Assembly: GCA_002633025.1 (NCBI GenBank)
Contig: NMRB01000012.1
Location: forward strand, 461,114-525,113
Direction: 5' to 3'
From: Notospermus geniculatus
Taxonomy: Eukaryota; Nemertea; Pilidiophora; Heteronemertea; Lineidae
Length of the DNA stretch: 64,000 nucleotides
Part shown: positions 38,270-46,995 of the stretch, piece by piece
Layout of the letters: each line of letters begins with the position of its first letter
How positions within the stretch are numbered: the first letter of the stretch is position 1
Position numbers and translations under genes: made by a program
The notes under the pieces: model-generated
What the model saw: only the letters and a program-made list of their open reading frames with translations
The model's database searches: none
What the model was told of the DNA's origin: nothing

Positions 38270-40555
38270 ATGCCCCCTGAGCTGCTAAATGATTACATTG
38301 CCGGAGCCATTGGAGGTGAGAGTGCTAAAACCAGCCGCACACTGGAACTATCTGCTGAGCAAAAAGTCATTCGAGACCGTTTGCTCAGCAGAGAGCTCAC
38401 CGAAAAATACGCGCACACGCGAGCTTTCTGCCTCGCGAGGCAAAAAACTCACCGAAATTATTTGCTGAGCAAACGGTCTCGAATGAGTTTTTGCTCAGCA
38501 GATCAGTCCGACAATCCCAATATCAACGTTTTAACCCTTTATGGCATTATTGGCGAGGGATTAGGATAATATGGTTACAGATGCGATGGCCATTCGAATA
38601 TTCGCCTTCAATAGTATTCTAATTCACCATAGTAACTCGGACTTGCATTCCTGGGACTATCATTCCTTTCACACCTTTGTCAGGACATTTAACAATCGTC
38701 AAAGCCATTTGACATGAGGAAATGTCTCACAGGGTTATCACCATCGTCCAAGGATTTGTCTGAGGGGTTGTGCAACTGAGGGCAAGATCATAACTACCGG
38801 TAAAAGGATTTTGGTAATCAAAAGAGACTGTTCATAAGAAAACGAAAGAAACATGACTCAAATGGTTGAATTTGTCTCTTGATTTCAGGAAGCGCTGGTC
38901 TAATATTTGGGCACCCATTTGATACAGTAAAGGTAAGGGATCTGATAACTACGGGGTGCAACAGAAACTCTCCTTGATAATGATAGGCCTTTAAATCCAG
39001 CGGTTAACCTGTTAAGGGGACTCAATTGCCCTGAAAATTTGGAGGGACACTTTGGGGTACCCTGTTGAGTTTGACTTTGAAATCTGCAGGTTCAAAATAC
39101 CAATTCTGCCAGAGCAAACTTTCACATGGAAAATGAATAGACAAATTGATTGCCTGTCACCAATGCTTTTATTTTTGATAACGATTCTTATTCCAGGTTC
39201 AGCAGCAGACACAGAATCATAGTGGATTAATATCTTGTCTCAAAAAGATCTCCTCTACATCACTGGTCAGTAGCTTAGGACACTGGAAAGGTCTTGAACC
39301 ATCTTGAGAACATCAGTGTTCTTAGCCTCGCTCCCTTCCTCACCGCACACAAACGGAGACGAAAGGTGTGGTGACGAAGGGAGCGAATGGTTAAGAACCT
39401 GTGATATTCTCAGGATGGGTTAAACCTTGGAGGAATTTTACTGAATTCCTCCAAGGTTAAACCAAACAGCTGTAAATGAAATTATCTTTTGGTCAATTTT
39501 TCAAAGGGCCACACAATCCTGGGGGGAGGGGGAGGGGATGTTCCGAGGGGAGACACCAAGGGATATTGTCCTAATACTCTTCTTGCCCTGATAGGTGAAA
39601 ATTGTTAATGGATAAGACTCATTAAAATCATCACAATTCACTTCATCTTCAGCGACATGGATTCTTCCGTGGACTGGCCTATCCACTCTGGTCGTATGGT
39701 TTCCTCAACGCAGTTTACTTTGGTGTATATGGCAACACGTTACGATGGTTAACAAAAGGGCATGAAGAAAAGGACAACAAATATTACTTCTATGTCTTCT
39801 TAGCTGGAATGGTAGCTGGGGCGGCGCAAACCATCCCAGCATGCCCTATTGAGATTGTGAAGGTCACATTACAATCTCAGATCAAGTCAGGTAGGCCAAT
39901 TTTTGAAATTCAATGAGATACATGTTCAGTGGAATCTTGCCAGTGGTGCCAGGTATGATAGGAATGGCAGTCCTAGTAATGCACTTGACAGCCTGCAACT
40001 CTGTTTTGTTGTGTTTTCATTACTTTTTGCCCATCTCTGATTTTCTGTTCCCCTCTTTCAGCCGCTTCAACCAGAGATTATTACACAGGGCCATGGCAAT
40101 GCTGTAAAGCAATTATCAGGGAACACGGTATAAAAGGCTGCTACAGGGGTTTCACTGGACAATGCGTACGTGATATTCCCTCTTTTGGCCTGTATATCCT
40201 CCCATATGAATGGATTCATGACAAAATAAGCGAACAATCTTGGGCAGATGAGAGAGGTATCACCGCATCGCTTATAGGAGGTGGTACAAGTGGTGTTATT
40301 TCCTGGGTCTCCATCATGCCCATTGACATCATAAAAAGCAGATTGCAGAGTGACACCGCCAGGGAATATAATGGAACTTTAGACTGTATTGTCAAGACTT
40401 ATAAGAGTGGCGGAATTCGTTCTTTCTTTAAAGGTACTCTTGTAGTAAGTTTACGAGCGTTCCCAACGAATGCTATAACTTTTCTCGTATATAAGGAGAC
40501 ACAGAAAGAACTAAATAAATTTACTTCTCTTTGTAAGGCAGAAGTCGGAACATGA
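38270..40555 (+). CDS. SLC25A45: Mitochondrial carrier, SLC25A45/47/48 group, complete, 296 aa
   Basis: An inner-membrane mitochondrial solute carrier. Exons 38270-38315, 38889-38932, 39197-39265, 39653-39890 and 40062-40555 are all in phase. The three repeats of the family are visible through their Px(D/E)xx(K/R) signatures: HPFDTVKVQQQ, CPIEIVKVTLQ and MPIDIIKSRLQ, each followed by a G-(F/Y)-(F/Y)-(R/K)-G-type motif (GFFRGL, GCYRGF, SFFKGT). The opening DYIAGAIGGSAGLIFG and the closing RAFPTNAITFLVYKE resemble SLC25A45 most, but SLC25A48 and A47 are close, so the symbol is tentative. Repeat 1 has QQQ where RLQ is usual. A fragment of the last exon is duplicated at 46173-46285. Confidence 0.9.
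38350..38502. mobile_element. MITE in intron 1 of the SLC25 gene
   Basis: CTGCTGAGCAAAAAGTCATT and CGAGACCGTTTGCTCAGCA on the left are mirrored by TGCTGAGCAAACGGTCTCG and AATGAGTTTTTGCTCAGCAG on the right, around a short centre. Confidence 0.8.
39426..39455. mobile_element. 30-bp hairpin insertion with 7-bp target duplication
   Basis: Arms CTTGGAGGAATT and AATTCCTCCAAG surround a 6-base loop. The flanks are direct repeats, GTTAAAC at 39419-39425 and 39456-39462. It lies in SLC25 intron 3. The arms are identical to those of the element at 47514-47538. Confidence 0.7.
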
Positions 40556-40628
40556 GGAATAACCAGTAGAAAGATGATGTCATGTCACTATTGTGATGAC
40601 TCACTGGAAGCATGCAGCAGTTGGACAA

Positions 40629-40634
40629 AATAAA
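40629..40634 (+). terminator. Polyadenylation signal of the SLC25 gene
   Basis: AATAAA about 75 bases after the stop codon at 40555. It is also present in the duplicated fragment. Confidence 0.55.
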
Positions 40635-40764
40635 TGATCTGCAATCTTTAGATGAGGCAATTTTTAATGCTGTACCGGGTATTGTGATATTAAAGCTACC
40701 ACTATCATTATTAAAAACACCAGAGATCTCATTTTGTCCACATTAAGTACTCTGACTGTACATA

Positions 40765-40964
40765 CTCTCTATCCGGAAATTTAAGACCAGACAATGGGGA
40801 ACCTCTAGGCCCGCCCAAATGGCATTCCCCCTAGTAAAAAACCTATTGTACGATTCGGTCAATCAACCCCAAGCTCTACTCAACGGCGCTGAAGTGAATG
40901 GTTGATGAACATGAATTGACCGGCTGGGGCGGAGCACTCTGGTCTTAAATTTCCAGATAGAGAG
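40765..40964. mobile_element. 200-bp MITE, TA target duplication
   Basis: Terminal inverted repeats CTCTCTATC(C/T)GGAAATTT followed by AAGACCAGA. TA lies on both sides (40763-40764, 40965-40966). The right copy has the empty site with a single TA (ACATATATTTC). The pattern fits a Tc1/mariner-type MITE. Confidence 0.9.
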
Positions 40965-41073
40965 TATATTTCAACTCATCAGTGCTTGCACCATCATTTG
41001 TTCTGACTAGTTGTACACAAATATACAAATCCTTGTTAGAAAATATTAGCTTCACATGAACACCTGTACAGTA

Positions 41074-41313
41074 TAGTCTGACTGAACCTAGAGGTAACAT
41101 GAAAGGAATTTGAGTTATGCGAGTTATGGGAAATGTGACATGAACTGTGGTTTCTTAATAGACCCAAATAACCCAAGTGGAAAGGGTCTCTAATAGCCAT
41201 TGAATGCAGAGTGTTCTAAACCACAAGGCCTTGCATTTCACTTGTGGTCAATGAATGGTCTATTTCGCATTCCAAACATTCCTTTCATGTTACCTCTAGG
41301 TTGAGTCGGACTA
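41074..41313. mobile_element. 240-bp MITE, TA target duplication
   Basis: Inverted ends TAGTC(T/C)GACT(G/C)AACCTAG followed by AGGTAACATGAAAGGAAT. TA repeats are at 41072-41073 and 41314-41315. The empty site is present in the right copy (CAGTACAGAC). Confidence 0.9.
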
Positions 41314-41934
41314 TACAGACTTATAAAACAGACAGGTGCTATACTGAATATTTGTATCAGCTGCTCGCCATGGATCATGACACTGCCTGTAGGCATTGGG
41401 GTTCAGGCACCTCATTCACAAAGCACCCGTAAGTTAAAGCTGATAGTGGACAATCGGTTGGCCGCAACTGGACAACAGTTTATGCACTCCTGTAAGTTAC
41501 GAGAGCTTCGTGAATAAGGTCCCAGAAGCGATGAAATGCCTGATGAACAGGAGAATATGTTAATAAGCTGACGATTTTCCCTTTGATGCCAAACATTTAC
41601 GGGGACTACATCTGATATCAATATTCCATAATACTGGTGAACGTCAAATCTCATTTTAAAAACAATTTAGGAAATATCATTGATATGACATCTGTATGCA
41701 TTGGAATGTATATCATATAGCGTATTTACATGTGCTGTATATACATGTATAATGTATATTCATGAGATTCACCAGGTAAAAACATGTTGCTCAATAGAAA
41801 ACCCAAGCGTAATGTGAAATGAGCCTGTTAATGAAAGCTTCCAATTGATACCACTGAAAGGAACTTAGCGGTTGGCCATAATCTACAGTACTTGCCTTCT
41901 TTCACATTGATTCAAGAAATAACGTCACTGAAGG

Positions 41935-42357
41935 GTTGGATGGAGGGAGTGCACCAGGGATGTCTTCCAAAGACTGGCAGGATTGATACAAAAAATCTTT
42001 GCCTCGCTTTCCCTCAAAGACTGGAGGAGAGAGTTCAGTCCCATCTTTGCTGCACTTTACCAGCCTCAGAGGGGTGGAGGGCAAGTTCAGTCACATCTTT
42101 GCCCCACTTAACTGCCCTCAGATGGGTGAAGGGAGCGACGTGATTCCCACCTTTGTCCCAATTTCCTGGCCTCCTCAGAGAGGTGGAGTAAGGAGTTCAA
42201 TCCCATCTTTGCCTCACTGAACCGGGAGAGTGTACTTTGATGATGATCTCTGCTCGACTTTTCTGCCAACATCCTCAGAGGGGTCGATGGAAAGAGTGCA
42301 TCTAGGATGTCTTCCAATACCTAACAGGATTGATCACCCATCTTTGGCCCACTTTAC
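41935..42357. repeat. Minisatellite next to GALNT7 exon 12 (left copy)
   Basis: Degenerate tandem units of about 60 bp built on CCCATCTTTG, CCACTTTACC and GCCTCAGAGGGGTGGAGGG. The last unit runs into the exon 12 end (CCCATCTTTGGCCCACTTTA, then CCTGTCTCACAGG). The number of units differs from the right copy. Confidence 0.7.
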
Positions 42358-43781
42358 CTGTCTCACAGGTCTGAAGGGAGAGATTGCTGCCAAGAGCGTC
42401 AAGACACAGATTCAGTTCATTGTTCTTGATTTGTTTTGTTTTCTGAAAAGAGATGATGCCATAACAAATTTGGCAAGTGTATGATTGTGAAATCAGATCC
42501 AGTTACTTTACATTGTATTTGTTTCAAAAACTTAATTTCAAAACCATCATCTTGAAGACTAGACCTCACTTGTCTTTTTTCACTTGCCTCACATCTGTAA
42601 AACCACGGACTCAATCTTGCTAATTTTGCACAGACAACACTTTACATAAGACTTTTCTCTGGGACTTTTCTCTAAACTATTCAAAAGTATTCTTACGTCA
42701 TCATAATCCCATGGGCCACTGGGACTGACACCACAGAAACCTAATCTGGCTATCCGCAGCCCAAGTTTAGCATTGATACATCTTTCCCCCGTTGCTAGCT
42801 GACCCTGAGTATTTAGACGAAACAACTGGTTTCCTCCGTAATGATGGCAAGGACTCAGTCCAAGCTTTCCCGTTCCCGGGGCTGCCCCCATGGTGTCCAC
42901 ACACATGATGCTGTTCGCTTGTTTGATCTGAAAATGTCGAGTTTATGTCATGGATGAAAAAGCAGCTTAATCATATCATTTGTTTAACTTGATGAGCAGC
43001 AGTGAACTATCTGCATGAAGCATGTAGACGGATCGGAGCGACCAATGACACAACCAGCTTCCTACACATGAAGACACAATCTTCTTGCATTCCAGCAATC
43101 ATCATCATCATCATCATGAGCGCGTCATGGTCCTTTTGGACCTTTGCGCAATGATTATCACAGTTCTGTGAAGGTAACAGTGTGCCCAAGACAGCATACC
43201 ACGAAATAAATACCACGAGAGTAGACATTCTGGGTGTAGTCTTTTATAAACACAGTTGCCCATTTTTTGTGGTATGCTCATAATTTTCACTTGGGTACAA
43301 AGGCTCATTACTGAATGATAAAGTCCTCTATGAATGAAAGCAGAATCCTGCTTTTCTTTAAGAATATCAGTGTATGCAGACCAAAACTGTTGAAATTGTT
43401 GTCCATAGCATTCCATACGTACCTCTCCCCAGGCTTTATTAGGAGGTGGATAGGGAAATCGTTCAATAACTTCATAAGCTATGTTCTCCATGAACCACTT
43501 GAAACTTTTACAATGTAGTCGTTTCTTTAGCTCCAGCTGTGAGGTGAGATTACCTGCCAGAATAAAGAACAAAACCATGTTTTTCCAAAGAAGTACTCAG
43601 ATTCACAAATTAATATATTTTACAACTGCTTTTCTGCCTATCATGAATTAATAGTACCGTAATGGATTTGAGCCCCACGCGAGTATCTCAGACCACTTTG
43701 TGGTTTAAGGATACATGCAGAGACACAATATCAAACCACAGGTCCTTGCCATGTCCTGTAAGAAACGGTCTACTTTTCATA

Positions 43782-44162
43782 TGTGACCTTCCAGAGCAAA
43801 AACAGGCACATGTCGCTCTCAGCTTGGCAGGTTGAGACCAAAAGTTTACCAGTTTCAATACAGTGGAACCCCGGTCGACGACCACCCCTATAACGCGACC
43901 ACCCCGGAAAGACGACCAGTTTTCAATTGTCCCGATTGTTTTTCTCTTTATTCGGGCCGATTTCGGTAAGGCGACCACCCCGCTAACGCGACCACTTTGG
44001 GTCTGTCCCGTGGGTGGTCGTGTTACCGGGGTTCCACTGTATTGTCTGTGTATTGTGAAATCTGAAACAATCTAGTTCTTCCATTCTCTCCTGGTGTCAT
44101 CTTAGTTCGTTGAGGCTCAACTTCTGAGCGACATGTGCCTGGCTTTGCTGTGGAAGGTCACA
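43782..44162. mobile_element. Outer MITE with TGTGACCTTCCA ends, TA duplication
   Basis: Inverted ends TGTGACCTTCCA(G/C)AGCAAA followed by CAGGCACATGTCGCTC. TA is on each side (43780-43781, 44163-44164). The empty site is intact in the right copy (TTTTCATATCGTC). It contains the second element at 43861-44039. Confidence 0.9.
43861..44039. mobile_element. Inner pogo/Tigger-like MITE nested in the outer one
   Basis: Ends CAGTGGAACCCCGGT and its complement, flanked by TA at 43859-43860 and 44040-44041. The interior repeats ACGACCACCCC-type words. The CAGTGGAACCCCGG end is, from general knowledge, common among pogo-like MITEs of invertebrates. Confidence 0.85.
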
Positions 44163-45369
44163 TATCGTCTTGCTGTAGGTTCCACTCACCAATCGGAAAG
44201 CCTCGTATTGAAGGGGCCCTTGTGTAAAAATACTCCTTAAATTCATCATCCAGCCACACTTCCACCACTCTCATGTAGTTCTGAAAAAAACAGCATTCAC
44301 TCAGAAATTGGCATGAACTCTACAACTCTCACAATTCAATCATGTTCTACCATTTCAAAACCTTGATGACAACTAATCATCAGTGGAGATCAAATAACAG
44401 TCAAGAACTTACCATATTGATTACTGGAATCTTTGGATTGATATTGCCAAAGTTATAAGGCATGTGATTCCTATAAATGTGGCCTACTTTAGAACATGGT
44501 ACCCACTCTATCTTCCCTCCACACTGCCAGATCTAGAAGAAAAATCTCAGGTAATGTATTTCATAAAAGAAGCCTATGTATCTTTACTATTTCATTAGTG
44601 GAGAAATTTGCAGGATTTTCAGTCATGTGTACAACACAGGATGCCTACCTTGAAAGATAATTCAAAGTTTTCACCACCCCATATCAGTAATCCAGGGTCA
44701 TATGCCCCGAGCTCAAAGAAGTATTTCCTATCCATGGCAAATAGACCACCAGCATGCGTAGGTGACCTGAAAAGGAATCTGTGAACTGAATGGATTGCCA
44801 CAACAACAAATCTTTTTGTGAGTAATCCAAGAATTATTTCCTCCCTGAAAAGTTAGCCAGTCTTAAAATGAAGGGCTGTGAGTAAAGGCTGTCTCCATCT
44901 CCCTACCGTTCAAGCTTGTTGAAGGGCGACAGGCAATTGTGGTACCGAAGACGGCACACAAGAAAGGGACTCACCAATACGGTTCACTGTCGTAGATCCT
45001 TTTTTTCAATTCTCTATCTGGAACCCTTGATTCTTTATATAAGAATCCCCACTCAAATATACCGCGGTAGTGAGTACCCTGGTATTGGGCGTGATATCCG
45101 AGGTTGTTCCATGAGATGCTGTCAACAATTGGTACTGCCATGATTGTCCTGAAACATCGATTTAAATTGTAGGTAATAGTTATTAGTAATCAGTTTTTCT
45201 GGTACAAAAGCTATCAACTGCATCGGATGTATCATTGTAATACTTCCTAACTTTAAAACCAATAAAAATTTGAAACTGCTCATGTCTGTAAACTGTTGGA
45301 GTCTCCCATAAACCAGTGAGATGTCACAAGAATGAGCAAGGACTGAAGTTTTCTTCAGGTGGTGCAGAT

Positions 45370-45601
45370 CAGTGGCGGATCCAGGAGTTGCCGAAGGGGG
45401 GGGCGCGGAATGGGCAAACCCCATTCCCTGAGCGCCGAAGGGGCGAAGCCCCGAAAATTTGGGGGTAAAAGTGCCGGAAACGCGATTTCCTGGCACCTGG
45501 GCAGGCCAAATTGAACTTTCTTTTTACTGAAAATCAGGGGTCTGATTATATGCCTTCCAAAATTACAGGGTGGGGGGGGGGGGTGCCTTGGAATCGCCAC
45601 T
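45370..45601. mobile_element. hAT-like MITE with CAGTGGCGGATCC end
   Basis: Starts CAGTGGCGGATCCAGGAG, ends CTTGGAATCGCCACT, and contains a long poly-G tract. The flanks share GCAGAT on both sides. It is present in both copies of the duplication (right copy 50258-50766, where the N gap falls), so it predates the duplication. Confidence 0.7.
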
Positions 45602-46172
45602 GCAGATGAGCCGGTGACACTTGATGAAAACTGCAAAAAATCTTCACACAGAAAGGAGACTCAAGAAAAAGAACCCCATCCGTCCAACCTACCTGTCATA
45701 AGCAATTCTTGCCAATAATGGTGTCAACCAATTGATATTGCACTCACAGTGTGCATCTAAAAAGATGATGACATCACCGGTTGCATACCTCGCACCGGCT
45801 GTTCTTGTGCGTATCAGACCCTCTCTCTTCTCATTGCGATACAGTTTGACTTTACCATTGAAACGTTTGATATACTCTTCTAATTTGGTCTTCAAATGTT
45901 CTGTAATTATAGATTTTATCAGTCACCAAAGGGGAGCATTGGAAACCAGGATAAAGTTACTTGAGGCCCAGGTTAATGCAGAGTTACCAATCATGCAGTA
46001 GGCTGTGTCTTCCAAATGGTGTAGGCGAAAGCAACTCAATCGATCCAATCCAGGATTTGTCTAATTGCATACATCCAATGAATATACATTACAAATGATG
46101 AGTGAACAGCCCAATTACCTTTATTGCTGTAATCATCAACCAACACTACTTCCTTGAGTAACTTAGGATGAT

Positions 46173-46285
46173 TAGTAAGTTTACGAGCGTTCCCAACGAA
46201 TGCTATAACTTTTCTCGTATATAAGGAGACACAGAAAGAACTAAATAAATTTACTTCTCTTTGTGAGGCAGAAGTCGGAACATGA
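46173..46285 (+). pseudogene. Fragment of the last SLC25 exon
   Basis: Duplicate of 40443-40555, coding for SLRAFPTNAITFLVYKE and on to the stop. One change (Lys to Glu near the end) is visible. It has no acceptor or upstream exons, so it cannot encode a carrier. Confidence 0.9.
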
Positions 46286-46723
46286 GGAATAACCAGTAGA
46301 AAGATGATGTCATGTCACTATTGTGATGACTCACTGGAAGCATGCAGCAGTTGGACAAAATAAATGATCTGCAATCTTCAGATGAGGCAATTTTTAATGC
46401 TGTACCGGGTATTGTGATATTAAAGCTACCACTATCATTATTAAAAACACCAGAGATCTCATTTTGTCCACATTAAGTACTCTGACTGTACATATATTTC
46501 AACTCATCAGTGCTTGCACCATCATTTCTTCTGACTAGTTGTACACAAATATACAAATCCTTGTTAGAAAATATTAGCTTCACATGAACACCTGTACAGT
46601 ACAGACTTATAAAACAGACAGGTGCTATACTGAATATTTGTATCAGCTGCTCGCCATGGATCATGACACTGCCTGTAGGCATTTGGGTTCAGGCACCTCA
46701 TTCACAAAGCATCCGTAAGTTAA

Positions 46724-46995
46724 AGCCCCACAGTATTGAATTTGAAAAACGCAAATCATCGCCGCGATTCTTGACGTCAGTCCACGACGTCAGCGTAGTG
46801 TAAAATGTACTGCGCTCCATCTGAATACATTAGAGCCCTCCCTGTTGTTTTTTCTAATGTGTGCTGAAAACTAGGCCTTGATTCTCTGAAGTACGTATCA
46901 GACAAGCATTTTGGGGACCTTCACAAGGCTATGAGACCTCTTTGTGCTCTCTCCTAACATTTTGAAAATATCGTAAAATTCAATACTGTGGGGCT
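46724..46995. mobile_element. 272-bp piggyBac-like MITE, TTAA target duplication
   Basis: The ends AGCCCCACAGTATTGAATTT are perfect inverted repeats over 20 bp. TTAA lies at 46720-46723 and 46996-46999, and the left duplication copy has the empty site with a single TTAA (near 41434). TTAA duplication is the mark of piggyBac-type transposition. Confidence 0.93.

Larger units (their letters stand above)
40443..46171. repeat. Left copy of the tandem duplication
   Basis: Aligns base for base, apart from scattered substitutions and discrete insertions, with 46173-51336. It starts inside SLC25 exon 5 (TAGTAAGTTTACG) and ends inside GALNT7 exon 4 (ACTTAGGATGA). Only one filler base separates it from the right copy. 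It carries insertions at 40765, 41074 and 43782 that are absent from the right copy, and an extra block of about 345 bp near 42950-43290. Confidence 0.93.
41412..46171 (-). pseudogene. GALNT7: 5'-truncated GALNT7 copy (exons 4 part to 13)
   Basis: Duplicate of the GALNT7 3' part. Exons: 46119-46171 (part of exon 4), 45693-45900, 44975-45148, 44649-44766, 44413-44532, 44190-44280, 43423-43553, 42697-42927, 42358-42442 and the tentative last exon 41412-41611. Each keeps its frame, length and splice sites, with only a few amino-acid changes (for example NEKREG for NERREG, and Lys for Glu at the first codon of exon 12). It lacks the promoter, signal-anchor and stem exons, and exon 4 is cut, so on its own it cannot make the enzyme. 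It may be a recent real duplicate or an assembly product; see findings. Confidence 0.85.
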
